Notes under the pieces: model-generated | Told to the model about the DNA's origin: nothing | Databases searched by the model: none | Seen by the model: only the letters and a program-made list of their open reading frames with translations | Assembly (NCBI GenBank): GCA_010672825.2 | Contig: JAAHFU020000001.1 | Coordinates: forward strand, 2,170,001 to 2,234,000 | Direction: 5' to 3' | Length of the DNA: 64,000 nucleotides | From: Leptolyngbya sp. SIO1E4 | GTDB taxonomy: Bacteria > Cyanobacteriota > Cyanobacteriia > Phormidesmidales > Phormidesmidaceae | Translations under genes and position numbers: made by a program | Shown here: one piece after another, positions 51,397-62,021 of the stretch | Numbering within the stretch: position 1 is the first letter of the stretch | Layout of the letters: every line of letters starts with the position of its first letter

Positions 51397-53505
51397 CTAA
51401 GACAGCTTATAGGGATAGGTGAGCTTGGCTAACTGCTTCACCAGTAAGCTGAGGAAAAGCCCCACGTCGGTGACAACTCCTACTGACTCCACTGAGCCGC
51501 GATCGGCTAGCTTGGTCACGACAGCCGGATTGATATCCACACAAACCAACTTCACCCCAGCAGGTGTCATGTTGCCCACGCCGATTGAATGCAGCATAGA
51601 AGACAGCATCAAGATTAAATCGGCCCCCTGCAGTAACTCTGCATAGTGATGTTGAGCCTTAATCAAATCCATCTCTGTATCAGGTAGGGGGCCATCATCT
51701 CGGATGGAACCCGCCAGGGAAAACGGCACCTGATTCTTAACGCATTCGTACATGACGCCGCTGGTGACAACGCCCTGTTCCACCGCGCCTGCAATATTGC
51801 CACAGCCTCGAATGGTATTAATTGCCCGCAGGTGATGACGGTGGCCACCACGCACAGAAATGCCCTGCTGCATATCGACCCCTAAGGACGTGCCTAGAAG
51901 AGCTTGCTCAATATCATGAACCGCGATCGCATTCCCTCCTAAAAGCGCGTTGACATAGCCATCTCGAATTAGCTGGGCCAGATGATCGCTGCCGCCGGTG
52001 TGAATCACCACAGGGCCAGCGACCACTACCACCTTGCCTTGCCGATCGCGAATCTGGCGCAAGTCCCAGGCAATGCGCTCTACCACAATTTCGACTTTAC
52101 GTTCACTGGAAACCCCAGCGCCCATGAAGCCGAATTCTTCACTGCCCCTGGCGCGATCGCGATTTTCCACCTTGCGCAAGGTGCGAATTCCAGCGCTGCC
52201 TATCGCTACCTGTTCACCAGGGTGCAGATCCCGCAGTAGCTGACATCGGGCAGTCGGCCCTGCGCCGGTGTGGGTGATGGAAATGGTGCCATCCATGCGC
52301 TGATTTTGCACACGAATCCAGGCCCCATTGACCCGCACCTCCGTGGGATAAATAGTGGTGACATAGAAGTTGTCAGGGGCAACCCCCGCTTGGGTGACGG
52401 TTACCAGCTCAGCATCGGCCAGCTCTTCAAGGGGTTCGATCGCCCCTAAATCAATCAGCTGCCCCATCAGCTCATTCATCACTTCCAGGGATGGTGCTGA
52501 GACGCGAATTTCTGCTTTAGAAAGACTCTGGCGTCGAGCCCCCAAATCAAAAGTCAAAATCTGGAAACTCCCGCCCCCGTCAGTAATGGTATCTAGCGCC
52601 CGATTGATCAACCCAGAATCTAAGAGATGCCCGTCTAGTTGAATCACTCGACTTTGAACCGTGTCAGTGGCGTGGAGGTCTTCCCGAATCGGTTCTGTAA
52701 TCCGCAAGGTTAAACATTTGGCTGCCCCCCCTGCCTTCAGGAATTCAGTCAACGGGGTCTCAATCACTTGAAAGCCTGCTGCATCTAGGGCTTGCTTCAG
52801 TTCATCGGTAGCGAGGTTAGAAATAACGGTCTGGCCAATATTGACTGCATTGCAGGCAAAATTATCGGCATCCACATCCCCAACGATGATGCGTTTTTCT
52901 GGGGCAACTCGCATCTCAATCAACCGATTGGAATAGGCGTCAAAAGCTGGGGGATAGTAGAGCAGATAGCCATCGGTTAGGGGGCAAAAACAAGTGTCTA
53001 AGTGATAGAAGCGCTGATCAACCAGACGGAGAGAGATGACCTCAATATCTAGCCATTCAGCAATGTAAGGATGAGCGGCGAGTTCAGACCGAAAGCCATA
53101 GCCAGCCCAGAGCCAACGACCTTCACGATCTAGCAGTGCATCTCCTGCGCCCTCAAAGGGCAAATCCTTCGGTAACTCGTGAACCTTAAACCCTTGCGCT
53201 TCAAACCAGGCTTTGAAATGGGGTTCTTCTCCCTGACGCTCTGGATGATAAAACCGGCTGAGGACAACGGTTTTGTCTAGCACAAGCCCTGCATTAGCGG
53301 TAAACACCATGTCTGGCCAGCCGGGTTGAGGGGGTACTAGCTCAACCAGTGCTTGATCCTTGATGATTTGATGCAGCTGCTGCCATTGCTGCTTGGCGCG
53401 ATCGACGGAAAACTTATGTACATTCCCCTCCATCCAGGGGTTAATAACGTAGCTCACCCCATAGAATTCAGGGGCACACATGAGGATTTGAATTGAGGTG
53501 TCCAT
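51397..53505 (-). CDS. argZ: arginine dihydrolase / ornithine cyclodeaminase bifunctional enzyme (ArgZ/AgrE)
   Basis: 702 residues, the usual length of cyanobacterial ArgZ/AgrE. Residues about 1-285 form the guanidine-modifying (amidinotransferase-fold) domain: FTANAGLVLD, PFEGAGDAL, catalytic His in FYHLDTCFCPL and nucleophilic Cys in GGAAKCLTLRITEP. The C-terminal region (TIGR00300/LOR-SDH type) holds an NAD-binding ornithine cyclodeaminase domain. Known enzymes turn arginine into ornithine, ammonia and CO2; AgrE goes on to proline. It links arginine/cyanophycin nitrogen to catabolism. Monocistronic. Confidence 0.93.
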   Translation of the reverse strand: MDTSIQILMCAPEFYGVSYVINPWMEGNVHKFSVDRAKQQWQQLHQIIKDQALVELVPPQPGWPDMVFTANAGLVLDKTVVLSRFYHPERQGEEPHFKAWFEAQGFKVHELPKDLPFEGAGDALLDREGRWLWAGYGFRSELAAHPYIAEWLDIEVISLRLVDQRFYHLDTCFCPLTDGYLLYYPPAFDAYSNRLIEMRVAPEKRIIVGDVDADNFACNAVNIGQTVISNLATDELKQALDAAGFQVIETPLTEFLKAGGAAKCLTLRITEPIREDLHATDTVQSRVIQLDGHLLDSGLINRALDTITDGGGSFQILTFDLGARRQSLSKAEIRVSAPSLEVMNELMGQLIDLGAIEPLEELADAELVTVTQAGVAPDNFYVTTIYPTEVRVNGAWIRVQNQRMDGTISITHTGAGPTARCQLLRDLHPGEQVAIGSAGIRTLRKVENRDRARGSEEFGFMGAGVSSERKVEIVVERIAWDLRQIRDRQGKVVVVAGPVVIHTGGSDHLAQLIRDGYVNALLGGNAIAVHDIEQALLGTSLGVDMQQGISVRGGHRHHLRAINTIRGCGNIAGAVEQGVVTSGVMYECVKNQVPFSLAGSIRDDGPLPDTEMDLIKAQHHYAELLQGADLILMLSSMLHSIGVGNMTPAGVKLVCVDINPAVVTKLADRGSVESVGVVTDVGLFLSLLVKQLAKLTYPYKLS

Positions 53506-53775
53506 CGTACTTGTCTTGAGTAAATCATTGGATTGGTGTCATTGAGAGTCGTCGTTGAGAGCCGTCCTCTGCAAAGTGAACCGTTTAGTGACCCAACGGT
53601 TTCGTGCGATCGCCTCTCAACCGGCCTGCAAACACTACCTGACCGATGGTTTCACATTATCTTGACTCTGAACACCCACCGATAAGTTTTCGATTGCTTC
53701 CTCATTGAGCTAGCAGCAGGTGTGAGTTGCCATCATTCAATCATTCTTAGAAAAGCGATAGTTGAATGTCTGTGC

Positions 53776-53870
53776 TACAGCGTTTCTGAATCCAGTGAGG
53801 TACACAGATCTACCTAGAACCCTTGATCTCAGGAAATAAGCTGTACCTCACCTAGAAAGGAAATGCTGTA
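53776..53870. repeat. family D hairpin element
   Basis: 95 bp, TACAGCGTTTCT at the left and AGAAAggaaATGCTGTA at the right, with inner perfect arms GTGAGGTACA (53795) and TGTACCTCAC (53842). Folds into a long imperfect stem. Only one copy in the window. Same length class as families A-C. Confidence 0.65.
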
Positions 53871-53924
53871 TTGATGTCTGTGCTATTGAGGGATGTACCA
53901 TTTTCTTGCAGCAGCTGGGTGACT

Positions 53925-54422
53925 CTACTGCTGAGCTTTCCACCATTTTCTAATATGTTTTGCAGCGGAACGGTAATGGGCGGCTGTAGAAGAGTTGAAA
54001 TAAGCGGCTAGCACAGAGGTTCCCGTAAAATCGTAAAACTTCTTCGTAAACAGTTCTTCCTCTGTCGTCGTCTCAATGAGCTGATACAGCTCGTCATGAA
54101 CCTTGTTGTACTGCTCTGTAATTTCGCTGAGGGGCCTGTCTTTAAACTGCGCATAAATTTCAGCATTTAAGGCGTTCAGCTGGTTCCACTTATACTTGTC
54201 CGAAGGCACCGCAGATTTTATCCCGGCTTTCGCTTCTGTATACCACCGGATCATCATTCGACCCCATTCAGTGCGATGGGCCAGGAAATCCTTCACGCTC
54301 ATGCCGTCTATGACTTCAATCGTTTTCTGGCTGTCTGGAATGTCCCCTAAAAGCTTTTCAAGTTTGCGGCGTTCTTTGAGAATGTCATCCAACAGTTCTT
54401 GTTTCGTGGTAAATCTGCTCAC
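53925..54422 (-). CDS. ClbS/DfsB family (DUF1706) four-helix protein
   Basis: 165 residues from a GTG preceded by GGAGGT at six bases. SRFTTKQELLDDILKERRKLEKLL at the start, GMSVKDFLAHRTEWGRMM (family-conserved His), then KYKWNQLNALNAEIYAQFKDR and HYRSAAKHIRKWWK at the end. The family belongs to the DinB-like fold; ClbS protects colibactin producers by hydrolysing the colibactin warhead, while most members are uncharacterised. Confidence 0.88.
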   Translation of the reverse strand: MSRFTTKQELLDDILKERRKLEKLLGDIPDSQKTIEVIDGMSVKDFLAHRTEWGRMMIRWYTEAKAGIKSAVPSDKYKWNQLNALNAEIYAQFKDRPLSEITEQYNKVHDELYQLIETTTEEELFTKKFYDFTGTSVLAAYFNSSTAAHYRSAAKHIRKWWKAQQ

Positions 54423-55185
54423 CTTGGCACCTCCACGCTGACTTTGGGTTGATTTTGTCACTCATTCTGGCTGAAACGGTCTTTCTCTAGGATTTTGGCC
54501 TGATCTGATTGAAGAATAATTCTCAGCAGGGTTCCCTAATGGCATCCTGTGGAGTCTCTACAGCGACCTGCAGTCGCATCAGGCACACCCTGTTCTCCTC
54601 AAGCAAACAAGATTTCTTTAACTAAAATGAACAGGGCTCTACCCCTTGCTCAGTTCACCAGAAAATAGGATTGATGATCGGGCGTAAATGATCTGCCTTT
54701 AGGTCGACAATGGTCGCACCCTGTGTAGATTTAAGGAAATCGCGACAGGCTCTGATATTTAAGTAAGCCCGAGCCTACGGCAGCCATTTCTTACCCCATA
54801 AAATTTGAGAAAAACGCAGCTTTTATCACTGTTGTAAACAATAGCGATCGCCCATCACTTTCCCAAAAGCCTGAGTGTTTTGAATAGTTGACTGCATTAA
54901 ATGCTACATGGTCAGCCTTGGGTATTTATCCATATGCGATGGCTTATGAACAGTAATCTTACTTAATTTAGAGAGGCCCAAGCGATTGGTATAGAGAGAC
55001 TCTACAGAGCTGTCAATGTCGGCTTCGCTGTTTCTTATTTATTTTGATTTGTGAAGAGGTAGATGGTGTTGCGAGTAACCGACTGGGCACTCTGATACGT
55101 ATAAAGCTTAAGTTTTCATGAAGTCGGGTGTTGGCATGATGAATTTCACCCACAGTTCTGGGTTCGAAGGGAGGCAAGTGGTCAA
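54423..55185. other. gene-free stretch
   Basis: No supported gene or repeat; one GCGATCGC at about 54845. Probably holds the promoter of the signalling gene at 55186. Confidence 0.5.
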
Positions 55186-57723
55186 ATGTTAGAGCAATAC
55201 CTCCAGATTTTATTAATTGAAGATGATATAGAAGATGCCGAGTTACTGAGAGAATATCTTGAGCTTGCCGATTCTATCCACTGTGGACTAGTACACGTAA
55301 AAACTTTAGCAGATGGCCTCAATTATCTGAGTTCCAAGCAGGTTAAAAGCTGTTTTGATATTGTTCTTCTTGATTTGTCTCTGCCAGACACCAGTGGAAT
55401 TGCAACCATTGAAAAAGTAGCCCGGATTACGTCTGAAATTCCGATCGTTGTTTTGACAGGCTTAGATGACGAAGAAAGTGCAATTAATGCCCTCAGAGCC
55501 GGGGCACAAGACTATTTAGTTAAAGGTAAGATCAACGACGACATTCTTAAACGGACAATTCAGCACTCTATTGAGAGAAAGCAACTTCTGAACCGGCTCT
55601 TACTCAGCGAGGAAAGATATGCGATCGCAATTCAAGGTGCCAATGATGGACTCTGGGATTGGGATCTAAACCAGCAGAAAATTTATTTTTCTCCTCGTTG
55701 GAAACTCATGCTGGGCTACACAGAAGAGGAAATTACCAATCACCCTGACGAGTGGCTACATCGAATACATCCAGAGCATTTGCAGATGGTCATAGAAGCC
55801 ATTACACGTCATATTACCCAGCAAGATGACTATTTACAGATAGAACACCAGGTTCGCCACAAAAACGGTGACTATATTTGGGGTCTCTGTCGCGGCATGG
55901 CCCTTTGGGACAGCAACAAACATGCCTACCGCATGGCCGGGTCTCTAACGGATATTACCCAGCGCAAATACCTCGAACAAAAGTTATTTGAGGAAAAAGA
56001 GCTGGCCATGATTACCTTGCAGTCTATTGGGGATGCCGTTATCACCACGGACACGCAAGGGATTGTTGAATCGCTCAATCCTGCTGCAGAGGCCTTAACC
56101 GGCTGGACCTTGAATGATGCTAAAGGACAAGCGATTGAGCATGTTTTCCGAGTGGTTGATGAAGAAACCCTGAACCCATTGCCCAATCCAGTTAAGATAG
56201 CCGTCCAGCAAGATCAGGTCATTAGCCTCAGCAATCATCCCGTGCTGCTGGCCAAAGATAATACATCCGTGGCCATTGATGACTCGACGGCCCCAATTCA
56301 TTCCAGCGATGGGCAAGTGATGGGCAGCGTCGTCGTTTTTCACGATGTGACTGAGGCCCGAGGCCGGGCTCGTCAGTTATCCTGGCAGGCTAACCATGAT
56401 TCTTTAACCGGCTTGCTGAATCGATCTGCCTTTAGCAAAAAGGTAGAGGAGGCCCTAGAAGACGTCAGAAATGGCGTCCAGTCTCATGTCCTCTGCTTTA
56501 TTGACCTAGACCACTTTAAGGTAGTCAACGACACCTGTGGCCATGCCGCTGGCGATGAACTCCTCAAACAAATCGCGCAGCTGATTCAAGATCATGTTCG
56601 CAAAACCGATGCCGTTGCGCGCATAGGGGGAGATGAATTTGCAGTTTTGCTGTGTGAATGCCCTCTAGAAACAGCGTTGCGAATTACGAATAGTCTCTGC
56701 AATACCCTGAGCCAATTCCGATTTGCCCGACAAAATCGCGTCTTCAAGGTGGGCAGCAGTATTGGTCTCAGCCTGATAGACAATGTCACCAGTAGCGTCG
56801 ACGAAACTATGAAGGCGGCCGATGCAGCCTGTTATGTTGCCAAACGACGGGGGCGTAATCGGGTTCATGTCTATCAGTATGAAGATCAAGGATTGTCTAG
56901 ATATTCTGACGAGGCACAGTGGTTTACTCGCTTATCAGACGCCATTGAAAATGACCAGTTTCAGCTGTTCTATCAGCCCATCATGCTGTCAGATAGCAGC
57001 TTAGGAAACATTCATAGCTGCGAAGTCTTGCTTCGACTGGTTGATGAGCATGGTCATATCGTCTCGCCAGCCGCTTTTATTCCAGCCGCAGAACGATACA
57101 GTCTCATGCCTGAAATCGATCGCTGGGTGATTCGCCATTGTTTCGAGTATCTCAACGAGCTGAGGGAACAAAATCTGCAGGATGGATCGTTCGATGGGGC
57201 TAATTCTTGTCCACTCAATAGCCTGTATTCGATTAATCTGTCGGCAGCTAGCATAGACGACGATCGCTTCTTAAGGTTCATTCAAGACCAGCTCGATCAT
57301 TACAAAATCCCCCCTGAAATTATCTGTTTTGAGATCACTGAAACAGCCGCAATTTCGAATCTAAATAAAGCGGTCAACTTTATTGATCAGTTGAAACAGC
57401 TCGGGTGTCAATTTGCGCTAGATGATTTTGGCACCGGCATGTCTTCCTTGTCGTATCTCAGAATCCTGCCCGTCGACTATCTCAAAATCGACGGGAGTTT
57501 CATTCAAGATATTGCTGACGACCAAATTGCCTGCGCTATGGTAGAGGCCATTAACCACGTTGCTCACCTGATGGGGCTGCGCACCGTGGCAGAATTCGTC
57601 AGCAATGGGAACCTACTCGAAAAGTTAAAAACTCTAGGGGTAGATTATATTCAAGGATATGCGATCGCCATGCCTTCACCCCTGACGGCCAAAGTGTGCG
57701 AAAGCGTCGCCGTTCGAGAATGA
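55186..57723 (+). CDS. REC-PAS-PAS-GGDEF-EAL cyclic-di-GMP signalling protein
   Basis: 845 residues. Receiver domain 1-130 with phospho-acceptor Asp63 in IVLLDLSLPD. Two PAS domains follow (about 145-265 with a PAC segment; 275-395). GGDEF domain about 400-565 with intact active site RIGGDEFAVLL. EAL domain about 580-840: CEVLLRLVDEHG (EVL variant), FEITETAAI, LDDFGTGMSS and LKIDGSFIQ, so metal ligands are present. Could make or break c-di-GMP depending on phosphorylation and PAS ligand. Sits 62 bp ahead of a hybrid kinase. Confidence 0.93.
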   Translation: MLEQYLQILLIEDDIEDAELLREYLELADSIHCGLVHVKTLADGLNYLSSKQVKSCFDIVLLDLSLPDTSGIATIEKVARITSEIPIVVLTGLDDEESAINALRAGAQDYLVKGKINDDILKRTIQHSIERKQLLNRLLLSEERYAIAIQGANDGLWDWDLNQQKIYFSPRWKLMLGYTEEEITNHPDEWLHRIHPEHLQMVIEAITRHITQQDDYLQIEHQVRHKNGDYIWGLCRGMALWDSNKHAYRMAGSLTDITQRKYLEQKLFEEKELAMITLQSIGDAVITTDTQGIVESLNPAAEALTGWTLNDAKGQAIEHVFRVVDEETLNPLPNPVKIAVQQDQVISLSNHPVLLAKDNTSVAIDDSTAPIHSSDGQVMGSVVVFHDVTEARGRARQLSWQANHDSLTGLLNRSAFSKKVEEALEDVRNGVQSHVLCFIDLDHFKVVNDTCGHAAGDELLKQIAQLIQDHVRKTDAVARIGGDEFAVLLCECPLETALRITNSLCNTLSQFRFARQNRVFKVGSSIGLSLIDNVTSSVDETMKAADAACYVAKRRGRNRVHVYQYEDQGLSRYSDEAQWFTRLSDAIENDQFQLFYQPIMLSDSSLGNIHSCEVLLRLVDEHGHIVSPAAFIPAAERYSLMPEIDRWVIRHCFEYLNELREQNLQDGSFDGANSCPLNSLYSINLSAASIDDDRFLRFIQDQLDHYKIPPEIICFEITETAAISNLNKAVNFIDQLKQLGCQFALDDFGTGMSSLSYLRILPVDYLKIDGSFIQDIADDQIACAMVEAINHVAHLMGLRTVAEFVSNGNLLEKLKTLGVDYIQGYAIAMPSPLTAKVCESVAVRE

Positions 57724-57785
57724 AAGTGTGTGAAAGAGCCATTGCACTCTGAGAGTGTGACGCCATAGAGAAAGCGCAGATAACT

Positions 57786-60626
57786 ATGAGCTCCCAGCCT
57801 GTTAAAGTCCTAATTGTTGACGATTTTGAGGACGATCGCATCTGCTTTCGGCGCTACCTCAGTAGCGATGACACCTACAGCTACACCATCATTGAGGCCG
57901 AAGATGGCCATGAAAGCCTCGCACTCGCACAGCAGCATCACCCTGAAATTGTCTTATTAGACTATCGCCTCCCAGACTCTGAAGGGCTGGAGGTTTTAAC
58001 GGAGCTGATTCAGCGACATCAAGGTGCTCTGTCTGCCATCATCATGCTCACAGGCCAAGGGGACGAAGAAGTTGCGGTCAGTGCCATTAAAGCCGGTGCT
58101 CAAGACTATTTAGTCAAAAATAAGCTCAACAAGGCCAAGCTGATTAACACCATCCATCGGGTGCTAAATCAGCAAAAGTTAAGGCAAGCGGTAGAACGTA
58201 GTCAGCGTAAACGCCAGATCATTACGGATCTGTCCTTACGAATTCAGCAGTTTTTAGATCCGCAGCAACTTTTAGATTGGGTGGTGCAAGACATCCAGCA
58301 GGTGCTCGGGTGTGATGCAGTCGCGATTTACCAAGGGATGGCCAGCGAGCGCACTCTGCTGGCCCAGGCAAGTGACGGCCCCATCCTAGATGCTGAGGAA
58401 GCCGCTAACAGTCTCAACCCAATCGTTATTCCATTGGGCAAGGGAACCGGCTGTCGAATGTCTGTCCCTATTTATCTAACCTTCTCTGATAACGAGACTG
58501 AGAACCAACCTTGGGGGTTTTTAACTGCCGACTACCTTTCTGAAATCGACTCGACGGCAGAAGATCTTGAGCTGTTCATTGACATTTCAGTGCGGCTTGG
58601 CATTTCAATTCAACAAGCCTTTCTATTACAACAGCTGCGCGACGAGCTGGAAGAGCGTCGCAAAGTTGAACAGACCCTGGCACACGCTCAGCGCACTCTA
58701 AAACATAGCAATCAACAGCTTGAATCTCGCATTCAACAGCGCACAGAGAAACTTGCAGAGGTTAATCAACAGCTGCGACAAAAAACTGCAGAATTTGAGG
58801 CTATTTTTCAATCCATTCCTGATGCCGTTATTTTCACCAGCCTTGAGCACCGCATTCAGTCCTGTAATCAGGCAACCACCACTCTCTTTGAATGTGCCTC
58901 GGCAGACCTTGTCGGACAGGCAATCGACATTCTTTACACAGATGAGAACGGCCGCGATCGCCAGGCACCTGGTCAAACGATGCCCGGTCGGTACGAAACT
59001 ACCTATCGCAAACAGAGCGGGCGGCTGTTTATTGGAGAAACCCTCTTGACCCTGGTGGAGGATAAAAATGGCCAACCCATGGGGTACTTGCAAATCATTC
59101 GTGATATCTCTGAACACAAAGCCTTGGAGCAAGCACGGCTATGGGCTGAAAAGCAGCTCAGGCAGCAGGAAGGTCAACTCCGATTGTTTGTAGAACACAC
59201 CCCGGCTGCTGTGGCCATGTTTGATCGAGAGCTGCGTTACATCATCTACAGTCAACGCTGGCTGGAAGACTACCGATTAGGGTCGCAGGATCTAACAGGC
59301 CGCAGCTATTATGACGTTCTGCCAACCGTGCCCGATTTCTGGAAGACTCTCCTCCAACGTTGCCTGGCCGGAGAGGAATTTGCCTGCAAAGAAGATCGGT
59401 TTCCCAGAGAAAACGGAGACATTGACTGGGTTCGTTGGGAGCTGCATCCCTGGTATGACGAGTCTGGCGACGTCGGCGGCCTCATTGTGATGACTGAAGT
59501 CATTACGACCTATAAGCGACTCCAGCAAGAAATTATTGCCCAGAAGCACTTGTTGCAGTCTTTCTTTGAAGCGGCCTCCACCGCTCACATCGGAACTGCA
59601 ATCTTAGATGAAAATTTCCGCTATTTACAGATCAACCAGACGCTGGCAGATGTTAACGGTCTGTCTGCTGTTAGCCATATCGGGAGAAAAGTTGCAGAGG
59701 TGGCTCCCGTGATAGCCCAGAAAATCTTGCCAATTTTTGAGCGAGTTTTGCAAGGGACGACAGTCACTCAAGAAGAGATCACCGCTTACACCTCCCTCCA
59801 ACCAGAGGTTATGCGTCACTGGTTAACGTCTTACTTTCCCGTCTATACAGATTCTGAAACCCCCAAACAGTTAGGCATTGTCGCGTTAGAAATCACCCAG
59901 CAAAAACGTAATGAGCAACAGCTCGCAACGCTCAATACCGAGTTACAACGCTCTAACCAAGAATTAGAGCAGTTTGCCTACGTGGCTTCCCATGATTTAC
60001 GAGAACCACTCCGTAAGATTCGCAGCTATTCTGATCTGTTAGTTCGGCACTACCAAGGACAGCTCGATGAGCGGGCCGATAAATATATTGCTTACATCAT
60101 TGATGGGGCCATCCGCATGGCCGCGTTAATTAATGATTTGCTAGATTACTCTCGCGTTGGGCGCAGTGACATTGAGCTGCAGTCTTTGCCGCTAAAGGAT
60201 GTGCTGGAGCAGGTCATCGACGACTTACAGCCTAAGATTCAAGCGACAAACGCCACAATTTCTATCCACCATCCCCTGCCGACACTCCCTGGCAATGCTG
60301 TACAAATGCGGCAACTCCTGCAAAACCTGGTTGAAAACAGCATCAAATACCGTTCAGAGACCCCCCCTGACATCGTGATTGATGCTGTTGCTGCAGGGGA
60401 ATGTTGGCAAATCTCAGTTAGCGATAACGGTATCGGCCTTGACCCTCAGTTTGCCGATCGCATTTTTATCATTTTCCAGCGCCTTCATGTCCGTGAAGCC
60501 TACGAAGGCACGGGGATTGGGCTTGCAGTTTGCAAACGCATTGTGGAACTGCATGGGGGCAAGATATGGGTGGAGTCTGAGTTAGGAAAGGGGGCTACCT
60601 TTTACTTCACGCTCCCTGCAAAATGA
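57786..60626 (+). CDS. REC-GAF-PAS-type sensor histidine kinase
   Basis: 946 residues. N-terminal receiver with Asp59 in [16 protein letters not shown]-like region about 150-285 ([15 protein letters not shown]) lacking an obvious bilin Cys; coiled coil about 300-345; three PAS domains (about 346-450, 470-590, 600-710); HisKA with phospho-acceptor His in [11 protein letters not shown]; ATPase with [20 protein letters not shown] and [14 protein letters not shown]. The kinase ends cytosolic and has no TM helix. Likely relays with the neighbouring receivers. Confidence 0.93.
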   Translation: MSSQPVKVLIVDDFEDDRICFRRYLSSDDTYSYTIIEAEDGHESLALAQQHHPEIVLLDYRLPDSEGLEVLTELIQRHQGALSAIIMLTGQGDEEVAVSAIKAGAQDYLVKNKLNKAKLINTIHRVLNQQKLRQAVERSQRKRQIITDLSLRIQQFLDPQQLLDWVVQDIQQVLGCDAVAIYQGMASERTLLAQASDGPILDAEEAANSLNPIVIPLGKGTGCRMSVPIYLTFSDNETENQPWGFLTADYLSEIDSTAEDLELFIDISVRLGISIQQAFLLQQLRDELEERRKVEQTLAHAQRTLKHSNQQLESRIQQRTEKLAEVNQQLRQKTAEFEAIFQSIPDAVIFTSLEHRIQSCNQATTTLFECASADLVGQAIDILYTDENGRDRQAPGQTMPGRYETTYRKQSGRLFIGETLLTLVEDKNGQPMGYLQIIRDISEHKALEQARLWAEKQLRQQEGQLRLFVEHTPAAVAMFDRELRYIIYSQRWLEDYRLGSQDLTGRSYYDVLPTVPDFWKTLLQRCLAGEEFACKEDRFPRENGDIDWVRWELHPWYDESGDVGGLIVMTEVITTYKRLQQEIIAQKHLLQSFFEAASTAHIGTAILDENFRYLQINQTLADVNGLSAVSHIGRKVAEVAPVIAQKILPIFERVLQGTTVTQEEITAYTSLQPEVMRHWLTSYFPVYTDSETPKQLGIVALEITQQKRNEQQLATLNTELQRSNQELEQFAYVASHDLREPLRKIRSYSDLLVRHYQGQLDERADKYIAYIIDGAIRMAALINDLLDYSRVGRSDIELQSLPLKDVLEQVIDDLQPKIQATNATISIHHPLPTLPGNAVQMRQLLQNLVENSIKYRSETPPDIVIDAVAAGECWQISVSDNGIGLDPQFADRIFIIFQRLHVREAYEGTGIGLAVCKRIVELHGGKIWVESELGKGATFYFTLPAK

Positions 60627-60816
60627 GCCCTCTAAGCTAACCCCGCCTAAAACGAGTATTTCCAAGCATAAGACGTCGCTATCCGCTATCGCCTGGAGCT
60701 ACTCGCGCGCAGTGTTTTCAGCAATCTTAAGATTCACTTTATAAAACTGCCTTAGCGTTTTCTTTATATTTACGACATCATAGAGAAAGGTAAAACGATG
60801 GAAAAAAATCTTTGTG

Positions 60817-61257
60817 ATGAGTTCACATTTCGAGATGTTGCTGGTTGAAGATGATGCGGCAGATATTGATCTGACCCAGGAAGCATTGTCGACTGCAGGC
60901 CTGCATGTCAACCTTAACGTCGTCCGAAATGGTACAGATGCACTCTCATATTTACATCAGCAGTCTCCCTTTCAAGATACTGCTGCGCCCGATCTCATTC
61001 TCTTAGACTTGAATCTCCCTGGGATGAGTGGCAAAGAAATTATTCGAGAGATTCGGGGAGACAAAAAGCTCTGCCACATTCCCATCACGGTCTTGACCAC
61101 TTCTCGCTCAAAGCAAGATATTGAAGACAGCTATAAACTAGGGGCGAACTGCTATGTCAGCAAACCCGATAGTTTAGATGAGTTTAATCAAATGATTCAG
61201 GCGCTAGAAAAATTTTGGTTCACCGTGGCAAAAATTCCGACCCGAAACATTCTGTAA
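60817..61257 (+). CDS. Rcp-like single-domain response regulator
   Basis: 146 residues; receiver only, with EDDAADID acidic pocket, Asp64 in LILLDLNLPG, Thr in VLTTSRS and Lys in YVSKPDSLDEF. The FWF-containing C-terminus is typical of phytochrome-partner (Rcp1-like) receivers. The start may be the GTG at 60814 or this ATG. A 16-codon ORF from an ATG at 60798 with a better ribosome site overlaps the start in another frame. Follows the kinase at 57786. Confidence 0.9.
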   Translation: MSSHFEMLLVEDDAADIDLTQEALSTAGLHVNLNVVRNGTDALSYLHQQSPFQDTAAPDLILLDLNLPGMSGKEIIREIRGDKKLCHIPITVLTTSRSKQDIEDSYKLGANCYVSKPDSLDEFNQMIQALEKFWFTVAKIPTRNIL

Positions 61258-61527
61258 ATGAGCTGCCCGTTGCGATAGGCATCATCATGCCCGCTGCACC
61301 TTTGGCTGCACTGGATGAAAAATCTTGGATAGTCCCCCGAGAGGAAGCCAGATTAAAAAAATATCCTGCCCTAGGAGTCCAGTTTCTCTCAAATCCCAGC
61401 CACTATCTGGTGAGGGCGTGCAGAACCGGGGTCGCTGTCATTCTCGCCTCATGTTCCTAGAGCCCACCCTTGAGCGTGAGGAGGCCTGAGCGAACAAAAC
61501 ATCACGCTATCTGGTGCCTGGCCGCCA

Positions 61528-61965
61528 TTAGGCCCATTCGTTGGTTTCAAGCCAATAGCTTTTGAAACTGCTCACCGTAGCATAAAATTCCTTGAGATCT
61601 ACCGGCTTAACCATATAGCCATTGGCACCGTGATCGTAAGCAAATTGAATGTCCTTAGGACTAGAAGATGTGGAAAAAACAACGATAGGAATATTCTTCA
61701 AACATTGATTTTGTTTAACTAGCACAATAAAGTCTCGACCATCAGTGCCGCATAGATTTAGGTCTAGCAAAACGATGATCGCCTGTTTTGCTGTCACAGG
61801 CTGACAGACCTCTTGGAGAAATGCAAACGCTTCATCTGCATCTTCAAAACGCTGAATATTTTCCTTGACACTGAGCCTAGCCAACGATCGCTTTAGCGCA
61901 ATAAAATCGGCATCGCTGTCTTCAACAACGACGAGTTTAGGGTTAGATACAGAGGCACTCATCAT
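61528..61965 (-). CDS. rcpB: Rcp-type response regulator paired with the phytochrome
   Basis: 145 residues. Receiver domain: VVEDSDADF, Asp68 in VLLDLNLCGTDG, STSSSP and YMVKPVDLKEF, ending FKSYWLETNEWA, the tail seen in Rcp proteins. It starts 56 bp after the phytochrome kinase stop on the same strand, so it is the cognate phospho-acceptor by position. Named by analogy with the CphB-RcpB pair of Calothrix. Confidence 0.88.
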   Translation of the reverse strand: MMSASVSNPKLVVVEDSDADFIALKRSLARLSVKENIQRFEDADEAFAFLQEVCQPVTAKQAIIVLLDLNLCGTDGRDFIVLVKQNQCLKNIPIVVFSTSSSPKDIQFAYDHGANGYMVKPVDLKEFYATVSSFKSYWLETNEWA

Positions 61966-62021
61966 GGGAAAAATCTGATGTTATCTAATCAAAAGTAAGC
62001 GTTCTATAAAAAGTGTTTATC

